The translations under genes were made by a program, and so were the position numbers. The notes beneath the pieces are model-generated. The model was given only the letters and a program-made list of their open reading frames with translations, was not told where the DNA came from and ran no database searches. DNA of 64,000 nucleotides, taken from NCBI RefSeq assembly GCF_963675165.1, contig NC_087380.1, forward strand, positions 6,518,071 to 6,582,070, in the 5' to 3' direction. Positions 20,342 to 30,292 of the stretch are shown here, piece after piece. The stretch is from Halichondria panicea. Taxonomy: Eukaryota; Porifera; Demospongiae; Suberitida; Halichondriidae. Position 1 is the stretch's first letter, and each line of letters starts with the position of its first letter.

Positions 20342-21446
20342 TAGCCTCGATCCCAGGCCGAGTTTTCGCTTTTATAACGGTTAGGCGAACAACTGGGCCT
20401 GGTACTAGTTGTCTGCGCATGCGTCAGTCGTTCGTCAGATTCTGACGAATGGATATTCTCGTTCACTTTCGTGACATTTATATTCGTGTACTATCGTGTA
20501 CTAGAAGTCAGTTCCCGTTTTATCATTATTGGAATCGATTGGAATGGCTCTTAGCTGAAGCTTCTCTCTTCTCTGAAGCTTATTCTGAAGACTGAACAAC
20601 AAGGGAAGAGGTATAAAGCTTTGTCAAGCTTGTTAATTAAAGGTCAGATATTTTTGTGTGGGCCCTATGGCTATGCTATCAAGTATTGTTCATGTTTGGC
20701 AAGATCTACCGGTACGTAGGTAGACTATAGTTTCATCATTAATATGGTGGATCAAGTGAAGAGTGTGAGCTAGGAGAACTTGGTGCTGCCATCATCAGCT
20801 CGTCGACACAATGACACTATAACCGAGAAATTTAATATGTATAGATCTACACGTATTTAAAATGTCTACTTCTCTGTACAGGAGCAATGGCTAATATCCA
20901 GCTATCCCAACAGTGCTCCTCTTGGCTATACTAACAGACGAGACTGGACAGTTTGAGGTAAGGGTTTAACCGTCTTTGGTTTCTTTTAATATTGTCCTAT
21001 ACTCACAGGACTGGAGTATGACCTGCTCATTCGAGCGTTGCTGGGTAGCTCAGAGACATCAAGAGAATCTATGTTTTCTCAAGCAAAAAATTTAACTGAG
21101 TTACGAGTTGGGGCCTAGAATCACAGAAGTCCAGCAGCCTGCTAAATCTTTTTGAAACATAATTGGAAGGCATTCAATCATCCTGAAGTTGCCCTGGGTC
21201 ACTGTAATTGTGCTGCAGCACAACTGGCAACTCCCCAGGCCTTTGTGAAGCAGCTCCCTATGTGCATCTTTTGTGTACTCACTCTGTGCATTTTCTGTGT
21301 ACAAATTTCAATTATTGATTTATTAAATATTTTTGCCGACCACAAATATACAATGAAAATTTGACGCATGCGCAGACAACTAGTACCAGGCCCAGTTGTT
21401 CGCCTAACCGTTATAAAAGCGAAAACTCGGCCTGGGATCGAGGCTA
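20342..21446. mobile_element. Helicase-family non-autonomous element (copy B), ~85-bp inverted repeats
   Basis: The left end TAGCCTCGATCCCAGGCCGA, continuing through CGCTTTTATAACGGTTAGGC and GGCCTGGTACTAGTTGTC to TGCGCATGCG, is mirrored closely at 21362-21446. It has the same end sequence and CGCATGCGC subterminal motif as copies A, C and D. An ATG at about 20544 holds the position of the helicase start, but the frame stops almost at once. The flanking 9-mers are not convincingly equal (shared TTGCC only). Confidence 0.8.
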
Positions 21447-21475
21447 AGTCTTGCCCATCCATTATTTTGTTATTA

Positions 21476-22456
21476 CAGTAGAACCTCGATTATCCGGATA
21501 CAACCTTTTCACCTCACTTGAAATATCAGTTTAAAAACAAAAAAAGAAACATACCACTAATTGACCTCAGGTATGTGTACATATAGCAATGGTCAGAGCT
21601 GGATGCTCAGTTTCAAATTGTAAATGAATGATTGGTTGTGCAAGACCTACATCTATTTTTAGAGCGTTGTATTGATGTGTTTAGCCTTCTTTCGAGTGAA
21701 TCCTAGGCGTTTAAGTAGACAGCATAATGTGGCAGCACTTTAGATCTACCAGTAATCTGAACTTCTGAAGCAATTGGGTCTGAATTTTAGGTAGTCGGCT
21801 TTTCACAAATAATTTCAATTCATCGTGAGATCATCTAGACAGTGCTCCCTTGGGCTGGCTTTATAAGCAGCGACACATCTCCAGTGAATTGAAAGCTATC
21901 AATAACCCTCGGGCCAAACATGTAGTAGCTTCAGCAACAACCAATCTATCTGCTGCTTCCTGATGGTACAGCAATTGACAAGCTTTTGCCATGCCATTCT
22001 CCACCTCAGATACAAATGATTATAGGATTTTGTACAGCCAGGTTCCCCCATTATTACTTGCAATCATTCATTTACTGTGAGCATGCCCAGCTCTGACCAT
22101 TACTATATGTACACATACCTGAGGTCAATTAGTGGTACATTTCTTTTTTGTTTTTAAAATGTAGTGAGGTGAAAAGGTTGTACCTTGGTTCCAGAAGCAG
22201 GCCAGATAAGTGAACATGCCGGACAATCGAATAGATAAACCACGCCTTGATCCACCCACTTTATTGATAAACAGCAGTGCCACATGGTTATCTGCGCATG
22301 CGCAGAAGAGAAGCAGGCATGTCTCCATGGTAACATCTGCAACGCGCATGTGCGTTTGAGGGACACGCCCATTTTCTGATCTGATAACAAGAAAACTGCC
22401 AAGCCGGATAATCGAGGTTCCGGATAATGGAGGGCCGGATAATCGAGGTTCTACTG
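21476..22456. mobile_element. pogo/Tigger-like non-autonomous element, TA duplication
   Basis: Ends CAGTAGAACCTCGATTATCC and GGATAATCGAGGTTCTACTG, flanked by TA, are the hallmark of pogo/Tigger-type Tc1/mariner elements. Further in, blocks such as AACCTTTTCACCTCAC and TAGTGGTA-type sequence pair over about 130 bp, so most of the element can fold back. The CCGGATAATCGAGGTTC motif is repeated at the right end. No transposase frame is present. Confidence 0.88.
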
Positions 22457-22574
22457 TATCATGCATTCTACCACAAAAAAACTAACTAAGCAATACCGTG
22501 GGCGTAAGAATGTCACATGACATTGATACTGCACTCTCTGATTGGTCATTACCAGATTCAGGTAACGGCACAAC

Positions 22575-23138
22575 CAAAGGAGGCTGGAACCACTTGACCT
22601 TAGCTAATTAAGGTCACTAATTGGATTTATCAAACTTCTCTTGCAGACCAGAGGAGATACGACATCCGCGTGTCATCTGCATGTCTTTAACACACACATT
22701 CCGAACTTTGACCTAAGGAATGTGTGTCTAAAACGTTTCCTTTGACACGCGGATGTCGTACCTCCTCTGCTTGCAGACTACTTCAAGCCTAGTTTTTAGT
22801 GTCTATCAGTTTAAAACGTTATTTTTCAGGGGGGGTCAAATTTTTTTTTCGCCAATTTTACTCAAAAGCAGAGATACAATCAAAAGTCTTGCTCTTGTAT
22901 ATACTAGCCTCGATATCATGAGCGGCTTGTTTTCGAGGTCACTGCATAGCTGGCTTTGAGACTTGTATCTCTGCTTCTGAGCAAAATTGGCGACAATAAA
23001 ATTTAACCCCTCCCCTGAAAAATAACGTTTTAAACTGATAGACACTAAAAACTAGGCTTGAAGTACATAATCTGCAAGAGAAGTTTGCAATTAGTGACCT
23101 TAAAATTAGCTAAGGTCAAGTGGTTCCAGCCTCCTCTG
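22575..23138. mobile_element. 564-bp foldback MITE, C(A/G)A(A/G)GGAGGCTGGAAC ends, 9-bp target duplication
   Basis: Left CAAAGGAGGCTGGAACCACT and right AGTGGTTCCAGCCTCCTCTG are inverted, and the pairing extends through most of the element (for example TTTTTAGTGTCTATCAGTTT / AAACTGATAGACACTAAAAA). The 9-mer CGGCACAAC flanks it exactly (22566-22574 and 23139-23147). Its terminal CAGAGGAGG and 9-bp duplication match those of the 7.2-kb transposon. A second MITE is nested inside its left arm. Confidence 0.88.
22649..22769. mobile_element. 121-bp MITE, CAGAGGAG-TACGACATCC ends, 9-bp target duplication, nested
   Basis: Left CAGAGGAGATACGACATCCG and right CGGATGTCGTACCTCCTCTG are inverted, followed inward by CGTGTCA/TGACACG. 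The exact 9-mer CTTGCAGAC lies on each side (22640-22648 and 22770-22778). The right arm of the host element holds the uninterrupted counterpart (ACTTCAAGC...ATCTGCAAGAGAAG), confirming insertion into one arm. A related copy lies at 29113-29229 and a solo end at 8510. Confidence 0.9.
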
Positions 23139-24044
23139 CGGCACAACTCTCAGATAGGCAATCCACCAGTCCCTTACCCCGAGGAAGGGCTGGCTGGCTG
23201 GCGAGTCTAACGGTGGCCCTGAGCGCTTAGAAATTGCTCTTCCTCAAAGAGAGGGCCTGGTATCGACTGTTTGCGCATGCGCCACATAATCCCCAGACTG
23301 GGACTCCGGATATTATCTTATAATGCTCAGTAAAACAATGACGTCACAACAAACGGAAGTGGATTGAAGAAAGTGGATAGAAGTGCGATTGTGAAGGTTA
23401 CGTTTATAGCTCCTGTGATAGCATTTTAATAGCTACCTCTAGCCTGCTATGTTAACAAAGAACTCACAGCCTGCAACAGTGTGGATAACAATCGTCTGAA
23501 CGGAGGGAAGGCTGACAATAGCCTATATGGCCATGGACAGGCAACGCCCATCTGACACTAACCTAATTGGTGAAAGGCTAGTCTCGCACCAGCCCCGTTA
23601 TCGACTTAGCGTTCAAATAGAAAACATCCGGGGCTGGCTGTGCGAGACTACTATATAGCTCTGTGTATGTAGTATTCTTTGTGTGTATATGTTATTCAGG
23701 ATATTTTTTGGGTGAAATTCAGTTTAATGGGATGGATTTGTTGCAGACTTTGCTTCTCTTTATTAAGATCAGCTATCAGATGCATCAGAGGTACGCGGTC
23801 AAGATGCGGACACGCTCTGAAATTGCCTGAGTTGCTTGTATTAATAGTGAGAGCTGAGTCAGGTATTAACCCAACTCAGTTCTAATTGTACATGTACAAC
23901 AATGTTACAGTAGCGTTACAATTATTATTTTTACTACTTGTTTTACTCGTATACACAGATTTACTTTTAAAAAAAGTTTAATGGGAAACATTACGGGGAA
24001 ATTATCCAATAATTTTGCGCATGCGCAAACAATGCACAACAGTC
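23139..24044. other. Intergenic with one small hairpin
   Basis: No gene recognised. GGCCTGGTATCGACTGTTTG followed by CGCATGCGCC (about 23250-23282) looks like the subterminal part of another helicase-family element whose ends are lost. Confidence 0.4.
23579..23650. repeat. 72-bp hairpin with TAGTCTCGCACCAGCC ends
   Basis: TAGTCTCGCACCAGCCCCG pairs with CGGGGCTGGCTGTGCGAGAC-TA around a short unpaired loop. The terminal TAGTCTCG matches the MITE at 289-587. No matching flanking 9-mers were seen. Confidence 0.7.
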
Positions 24045-24247
24045 AGTAGCACCAGAAAATTTTCTATCTATGGTAGCACAGGCCTTGGAAATTGGTAGCC
24101 CTACACAGGCTCTCCTTTTTCTCTTCTTTATCACATCGTTAAATAAGATAAAATACTGTATTAATCGTTCAATAAGATAAAATACGGTATTAATTGGAGG
24201 AATAAAGAAGAAATAGACGTAGAGTTAGGAAAAGGAGAGCCTGTATC
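24045..24247. repeat. ~200-bp unit, first copy (with MITE), duplicated at 25090-25290
   Basis: TAGCACCAGAAAATTTTCTA...GGTAGCACAGGCCTTGGAAA...AGGCTCTCCTTTTTCTCTTC recurs after copy C of the helicase-family element. The two units appear to be a tandem duplication into whose junction copy C inserted. Confidence 0.8.
24117..24242. mobile_element. ~125-bp MITE, AGGCTCTCCTTTTTCT ends
   Basis: AGGCTCTCCTTTTTCTCTTC at the left and AGGAAAAGGAGAGCCT at the right are inverted. The centre has two AATAAGATAAAATAC(T/G)G motifs. Relatives are at 7797-7892, 25156-25290, 28085-28173 and 28700-28806. Confidence 0.8.
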
Positions 24248-25087
24248 TAGCCTCGATTCCAGGCCGCTTGAACAAGGCGGCCTGGTATACCTTGTATGCG
24301 CATGCGTGTACATTACCCCAAAAAGGGGGTAATCCGTGTATTTGTGGATACTGTCAGTAAAATAAACCGTATACTATTTGTATTCTGATTTTACAGTCCG
24401 TTACATAGAAGTATTGTGCAAAGATGACTGAGTTCTTACGCCCTTTATTGTATCAAGCCAAGTCTCTACTTAACGACACCCTACACTGTAAGGCTACAGA
24501 TGTTATAGGAAAGGCATGATGTGTTCCTGTGGGTCCCCTGATGAGGCTAGACTCACAAGCCGTCACTGTTGCAGGCGAACAGTACTGTTCGCCTGCAACA
24601 GTGACGGCTTGCGAGTCTATGATGAGGCTGTGGTAATATAGACCAGGCAAGTGTTCTGCTACTAAATCTTGCCTTTATGTTCGACAAGAAGTCATTGCTG
24701 AAGATAAAGAAGCTAATGATTACTCCTGAAAGCTTTTAATAAGCTTTAACTCGACACTCAGGAAGTTATTCACTCAAGATCTACTGATGTATTAAAGAGT
24801 CCACCACTCTTCCTAGCTGGCAGCTCTAGCTGTCTGGGAGGCTTTCTTAAACTGTCTCTTTGATAAACAGAGCTAGAAGAAGCAACACTGCTGCAGCATA
24901 ATTATTCTACTTTGATTAGTGTCTCTGAAAGCTGCCATTGTGGTCACATTGTCATACGTATTATTCCCTTTTGTAACTTTGTCTGGTTTTTCACAATTTG
25001 TATGATGAAATTGTTGTCAATTATTTCGCGCATGCGCATACAAGGTATACCAGGCCGCCTTGTTCAAGCGGCCTGGAATCGAGGCTA
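24248..25087. mobile_element. Helicase-family non-autonomous element (copy C), 9-bp target duplication
   Basis: Ends TAGCCTCGATTCCAGGCCG and CGGCCTGGAATCGAGGCTA are inverted, followed inward by CTTGAACAAGGCGGCCTGGT and CGCATGCG. The 9-mer GCCTGTATC flanks it exactly (24239-24247 and 25088-25096). An ATG at 24424 begins MTEFLRPLLYQAKSLLND, shared with copy D (MTEFLRPLLHQAKSLLND), but the frame soon breaks. Compared with copy D it carries an extra 72-bp palindrome at 24548. Confidence 0.9.
24548..24619. mobile_element. 72-bp palindromic mini-element with 9-bp target duplication
   Basis: TAGACTCACAAGCCGTCACT pairs end to end with AGTGACGGCTTGCGAGTCTA with one mismatch and no loop to speak of (centre CAGTACTG). 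The 9-mer TGATGAGGC lies on both sides (24539-24547 and 24620-24628). Copy D has the uninterrupted site (CCCTGATGAGGCTGTGG at about 44728-44744), which proves insertion of 72 bp plus a 9-bp duplication. Confidence 0.93.
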
Positions 25088-25292
25088 GCCTGTATCTAGC
25101 ACCAGAAAAATTTCTATCTGGTAGCACAGGCCTTGGAAATTGGTAGCCTCTACACAGGCTCTCCTTTTTCTCTTCTTTATCACAATCGTTAAATAAGATG
25201 AAATACTATATTAATCGTTCAATGAGATAAAATACGGTATTAATTAAAGAAGAAATAGACGTAGAGCTAGGAAAAAGGAGAGCAGCCTGTAT
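25088..25292. repeat. ~200-bp unit, second copy (with MITE)
   Basis: TAGCACCAGAAAAATTTCTA...GGTAGCACAGGCCTTGGAAA followed by the AGGCTCTCCTTTTTC MITE (25156-25290). It is nearly the same as 24045-24247, with small deletions. Confidence 0.8.
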
Positions 25293-25309
25293 CGGGAAGT
25301 CGTGTGAGG

Positions 25310-25720
25310 GTACTATGGAATGCCATAGTGGACAATACTAAAGTTTGATTCCGATTGTTGATGGCGATTATTGATTTCCTTTCAAGTGATCGATCATTGG
25401 AATCGATTCACACCATCGATTGCCATAGAGGAATTGATTGCAGGAATGGATTGCCACCATCGATTGTTGGAATAGAGTTCGATTCCGATTGTCGGTTGCC
25501 TTCCCAGCTGTCATAGAGGAATCGATTCCTTCAATCGATTGTCACCATCGATTGTCATCAATGAAACGATTCCTCCCACAATTGATTACAGGGATTGATT
25601 GCTACCATCGATTGTCAGAGGAATCGATTCCCACAATAGATTGTCATATAGAGGAATCGATGTGGTAATCGATCATAGGAATGGATTGTTGGAGTTGATT
25701 GCCCCTCTTGGCTCATTAAA
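25310..25720. repeat. AATCGATTCC-rich repeat cluster, left arm
   Basis: Many variants of (A/G)AATCGATTCC, CCATCGATTG and TCATAGAGGAATCGATT occur in irregular tandem. The reverse complement of this cluster lies at 28810-29100, so the two enclose 3 kb as inverted arms. Confidence 0.8.
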
Positions 25721-26089
25721 AAAATTATGATTACAAAAGTTGTTCACCTGTACAATTTACATTGATATATATTATCTTTGTAATCATTTAACCAACAATA
25801 ATAGTGTCATATCTATGGAACGCCACCTGGGTCAAAAATAGAGTATCAGCATCAAGGACCAGACTATCAGCAATCAGTGATTCCAGGAAATCGATGTACT
25901 AGCAATCAGTGATTCCAGGAAATCGATGTACTAGCAATCAGTGATGCTAGGAAATGGGTGGGGCCTGCAACATCTAGACCTAGTGAATCGATGCGCCAGC
26001 AACTGATTCCAGGTAACTGATGCATGCACCCAGCAAACCAGTGATTTCAGGTAATCGGTGCTCCTCCAGTCGAGTCATGGGCCTCATGG

Positions 26090-27105
26090 CAGATTAGTCT
26101 AGTCACATGACAAAGTTATTGCAAGACAAGCCAAGGCCACGTGGCAGTTGCTCGGTTCAACAACAATGTCAACAACAATGTCCTTCACAGAAGACCAGTA
26201 GAGACTGCTAGATCCTACAAGTATCTTGTCAACACCTGACCTCTGACTTTGGCAATGGGTCACGTGACTGCTCTGTTTTATTAACTCTATCGCATGCATG
26301 TCTTCAGAAGATCTCCCGAAAAAGATTATGGTAGAAAGACTTCTCGCCGACTCTCCATCAGGTCTCTTAAAAACATGGTCCACACTAGTCTTATCTCGTT
26401 GCTACCCTTCACTCTCGTCTATGATCTCAAACGGGAAAAACAAAGGGTCTTTTAAGACTGCTGCAAAGAAATCTGCACTAGTCACACAATACGTCAAGAT
26501 GACAGACACATGCACAAATCTCCCTATCTCATCCCTCCCCGCCCTTCTAGGTCGCCCTTCGATGCTATGGTCATGCTGTCAGCTGGATCGTTCTATGCAT
26601 GGCCCCTCAAATTTCAGAATCAGGCTCCTAGTGGGCTGTGACAGGCTCGAGCTGGATGCGTCCAGGTTTAGATATCGCAACAGAGGAAATATCTCTCCCG
26701 GTGATGCATCGTGCAAACTATGCAACACTGAAGAAGAATCACCTTCACACTTTTTAGTAAGTTGCCCTGCTCTCTCAATGCGCAGACTTGCTCTCCTGCA
26801 GGATGCCCCATCCTGCATCAGTGTTCACCTCCCCCACGACCCAAGGGCACTACATGACACCCTCTACAATCTCCTGCAAGGCCTTGTCTGGCTGAAAGCT
26901 GCCCATGCGCAAGAGTGGCTCTTGCTCTTCATCAAAGATCTAAGGCAAACCCGCGCTGATCTCCTTCTCACAAGCACATTGGTTTAAAGCTCCACCCTCT
27001 TACTGCGTGTTATAATAATACCCATTTTCAATATTCTTTTTTGTCTGCCCAATGGGCTACTCTTCATTATTTGGAGGCTACAAAGAAGAAGAAGAAGAAG
27101 ACTGC
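26090..27105 (+). mobile_element. 5'-truncated LINE insertion with (GAA)n tail
   Basis: A coding remnant (26298-26987) is followed by TCTGCCCAATGGGCTACTCT, TCATTATTTGGAGGC and a (GAA)n run ending near 27104, typical of CR1/RTE-like LINE 3' ends that finish in a microsatellite. It lies inside the 25815-27999 element, between its satellite arms. Confidence 0.72.
26298..26987 (+). pseudogene. LINE reverse transcriptase protein, C-terminal remnant
   Basis: An open frame of 229 codons, not a complete gene. About residues 105-160 match the region after the reverse transcriptase domain of non-LTR retrotransposons: FRIRLLVGCDRLELDASRF, then a CCHC-type zinc motif CKLCNTEEESPSHFLVSCPAL (C-x2-C...H-x4-C). 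The catalytic YxDD region is absent, so the copy is 5'-truncated. It may belong to the same LINE group as the endonuclease relic at 905-4060, but they share no region to compare. The ATG is not a natural start. Confidence 0.75.
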
Positions 27106-27189
27106 AAAGCTGCAAGCATTGCGACATCACTAGCCACTGCCGGTGCAGGTGTGCATCGATTACAGGATCACAGTACTGTACTCGTAATC

Positions 27190-27955
27190 AATTTCAGGCC
27201 CATCCATTTCCTAGAATGACTGATTGCTGGATCGATTTACTGGTAATCAATTGCAGGCCCATCCATTTCCTAGAATGACTGATTGCTGGATGGATTTCCT
27301 GGAATCACTGATTGCTAGTACATCGATTTCCTAGAATCACTGATTGCTGGATCGATTTCCTGGAATCACTGATTGCTAGTACATCGATTTCCTGGAATCA
27401 CTGATTGCTAGTACATCGATTTCCTGGAATCACTGATTGCTAGTACATGGATTTCCTAGAATGACTGATTGCTGGATGGATTTCCTGGAATCACTGATTG
27501 CTAGTACATCGATTTCCTAGAATCACTGATTGCTGGATCGATTTCCTGGAATCACTGATTGCTAGTACATCGATTTCCTGGAATCACTGATTGCTAGTAC
27601 ATCGATTTCCTAGAATCACTGATTGCTAGTACATCGATTTCCTAGAATCACTGATTGCTAGTACATCGATTTCCTAGAATCACTGATTGCTAGTACATCG
27701 ATTTCCTAGAATCACTGATTGCTAGTACATCGATTTCCTAGAATCACTGATTGCTGGATCGATTTCCTGGAATCACTGATTGCTAGTACATCGATTTCCT
27801 GGAATCACTGATTGCTAGTATCGATTTCCTAGAATCACTGATTGCTAGTACATCGATTTCCTAGAATCACTGATTGCTAGTACATCGATTTCCTAGAATC
27901 ACTGATTGCTAGTACATCGATTTCCTGGAATCACTGATTGCTGACAGTCTGGTCC
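27190..27955. repeat. 32-bp tandem array, about 25 copies
   Basis: The unit CCTGGAATCACTGATTGCTA + GTACATCGATTT repeats almost without change, with variants CCTAGAATC and GCTGGATCGATT (a 26-27-bp short form). There are no unique spacers, so it is a satellite and not a CRISPR. Each unit contains an ATCGAT palindrome. A short inverted version lies at 25860-25960. Confidence 0.93.
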
Positions 27956-28082
27956 TTGATGCTGATACTCTATTTTTGACCCAGGTGGCGTTCCATACAT
28001 ATCAACCGAAGGTATATACGTACATAGATCTGCATCCTACGATCGATCCCTCTACAATTGATGGTGGCAATCGATTAGCCTC

Positions 28083-28806
28083 CTTCGCAGCCTCTCCTTT
28101 TTCTGTTCTTTGTCAGAAGAGAAAATTGGAGGAACAAAGAAAGAAAGAAGGAAGCAACTAAGAAAAAGGAGAGCCTGCCTTGCTAAGTCGCGTGATCCCC
28201 TACTGACGTAGACAAATTTTAACGAGCGTGGGCGAGAGAAAACCTCAATAACTGTCCTCCCACACAGTACTTGGAGCACATTTACCAGGAACATAATCTG
28301 TTATGAACAGTACATGTACAGTGCAGTGCAGTAGAGTCAGCCTTCGTGAGACCTTTAGTCAGTAAGTATGAAAGACTAGAGTAGAGTAGAGTAGACTATA
28401 CTGCTGTAATAATTATATCTACTAATCAAGTGGGTCTGTTCTGAACTCAGGAAAAAAACTGAGCTAAATTTAGATATTTAGTCTCTTTAGTCTTTACTAG
28501 GTAAGCCCTCGTCTACGATGTCTCCACGCTTGATTCTGGCTTACTATCTACGATGCTAACAGCTTTTATTTAGACTTTGCAATGCGTAAGCATGCTGTAG
28601 CTTTTTGCTCTGTCAGGCTCTGCCCAGCTAGTGATTGCCCACGTTCATTTTCACTCGTCTACCACTCGTCTACCGTCACGCGACTTAGCAAGGCAGGCTT
28701 TCCTTTTTCTTAGTCTCTTCCTTCTTTCTTTCTTTGTTCCTCCAATTAGTCCCGTATTTTATCTTATTGAACTATGACAAAGAACAGAAAAAGGAGAGGC
28801 TGCGAA
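28083..28806. mobile_element. Inverted pair of CTCTCCTTTTTCT MITEs bounding ~500 bp
   Basis: CAGCCTCTCCTTTTTCTGTT...GGAGAGCCTGCCTTGC, then AAGTCGCGTGA, at the left is mirrored by TCACGCGACTTAGCAAGGCA...AGAAAAAGGAGAGGCTGCGA at the right. Each arm is itself a MITE-like inverted unit. The interior (28200-28670) holds (AGAGT)n at about 28377 and no gene. Confidence 0.7.
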
Positions 28807-29100
28807 GGAGGCTAGCAATCGATTCCAAACATCAATTGCTGGAAAGGCAATAGACAATCGGAATCGACTACTCTACAATCGATTCCCGTAATCGGTTGTG
28901 GCAATCGATTCCAGTTCCTCTATGACAATCGATGGTGGCAATCGATTCCTGCAATCGATTCCTCTATGACAATCGATGGTGGCAATTGATTCCTGCAATC
29001 GATTCCTCTATGACAGTCGATATGGTGGAAATCGATTCCAACGATTGATCACTTGAAAGGAAATCGATAATTGCCATCAACAATCGGAATCAAACTCTAG
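28807..29100. repeat. AATCGATTCC-rich repeat cluster, right arm
   Basis: CAATCGATTCC(T/G)CTATGACAATCGATGGTGG recurs three times with variants. It is the reverse complement in content of 25310-25720, including GATCACTTGAAAGGAAATCG near the outer edge. Confidence 0.8.
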
Positions 29101-29112
29101 TATTTCCCAAAC

Positions 29113-29229
29113 CAGGCCTACACATCTGCGTGTCAAAGGAAACGTTTTAGACACACATTCCTTATGCCAAAGTTTGGAATGTGTGTGTTAAAGACACGCG
29201 GATGACACACGGATGTCGTACCTCCTCTG
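29113..29229. mobile_element. ~117-bp MITE of the CAGAGGAGGTACGACA family, damaged left end
   Basis: The interior (GTGTCAAAGGAAACGTTTTA, GACACACATTCCTTA, GTTAAAGACACGCGGATG) and right end GATGTCGTACCTCCTCTG match 22649-22769 in inverted order. The left terminus is eroded (CAGGCCTACACATCTGCG) and the segment next to the right end is partly repeated. No target duplication is visible. Confidence 0.75.
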
Positions 29230-29670
29230 GGCCTTACTTTTCTTAACTGTACGCCCATTTCTTTCTTTGCTGCCTCACTATGTCTTTCTTATGATATGGA
29301 TGAACAGTGACAACAGCAAGGCCTGGGAACGAGGCTAGGAAATTGGCTGCTTTACAAAAAAGTTAAATATCACGTGACCTCAAATTAAAGGCACTAGGAT
29401 AAAAATAATATTGTTTATAGTTTTTTGGTCATGTATACGTATATAATTATGACTAAAATTAATTAATGCACTTCCGCTTATTGAGGAAGTTAGGGGTGTG
29501 TTTTCAATTAAAATTCTATGAATATCATTATCGTTAACAAATGCCTCAATCCGCTTCCTATTTTGGAAATAATAGCTTGAGAAACTACAAATTGACTTTG
29601 CATGGCCTAGCACCCGCCTTCTTGGGTGGCTAGGTCAATAGTGCCAGTGTCTGAGGCCTTCCATAGTGTG

Positions 29671-30292
29671 CAGGGCCGTAAGAAGATTTTTAGGTGGGGG
29701 GGGGGCAAAAAAAGGAATGGACCTGGCCTCTCCTTGCGATGCAGGGGGTGGGTCCGGGAGGGGGAAATTCCTCCTCCTGCCCCGCCGGAGGCAAACTTTT
29801 CATTTTGTATGTTCTCAGAGATAAAGAGGAGAAAGATACATAAATGAAATAATCTGCATGTGAGAGTTTATTTTTTAAATAGTTTATTCGACGTGTGTTA
29901 GTGGAAGCAAAGTCACGAGCAACTGCTTCAAAGTCAGTTAGCAACTTATGTATATAAAGTAAGAATAGACCCTGGGGATTCATCGAGCTTAATTCGTAAG
30001 AAGGTCTTATTTCAATATTGTGCCATAGTGAGCTCTAGCTATATAAATTTCAGCTGCAATGTGGATCAACTTGCTTTAGTTACAGTATATACAGTGTTGT
30101 TGCAACAAACCACGTGCATTTAACCAATGTGGTTAGATTAAAAGGCACTAAATATAATATCAGGACTATGATCTGCTGGACTCTGCAGAGGAGCCCACCC
30201 CATTTCACTGTCTGAACCAAGGGGGCTCTGCCCCCTTGGTTTTCAGAGTGGGGGGCAGTTGCCCCTCAGCCCCCCTGATAATTACGGCCCTG
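29671..30292. mobile_element. hAT-like non-autonomous element (CAGGGCCGTAA ends)
   Basis: CAGGGCCGTAAGAAG with a G-run (29671-) and CCCCCCTGATAATTACGGCCCTG (to 30292) give short inverted ends of hAT type. Only GTGTG is shared by the flanks, so the expected 8-bp duplication is not clear. A related fragment (GGTGATGC..GGCCAGGGAGTGTGTCCGGG) is at about 51340-51490. No transposase. Confidence 0.6.

Larger units (their letters stand above)
25815..27999. mobile_element. Inverted-repeat element with subterminal satellites (GGAACGCCACCTGGGTC ends)
   Basis: TGGAACGCCACCTGGGTCAA, then AATAGAGTATCAGCATCAAGG, at the left is mirrored at 27936-27999. Inside each end are tandem copies of a 32-bp unit (ATTCCAGGAAATCGATGTAC...), about 3-4 at the left and about 25 at the right in inverted orientation. 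The centre holds a LINE 3' relic. No transposase is seen and the target duplication is unclear. Confidence 0.75.

Noticed and set aside
24548-24619. Hairpin as an RNA gene or terminator
   Set aside because: The flanking 9-bp duplication and the empty site in copy D show it is an insertion.
27190-27955. Regular 32-bp repeats that could be taken for a CRISPR array
   Set aside because: The repeats are back to back with no unique spacers, contain ATCGAT palindromes, and lie in eukaryotic transposon arms.
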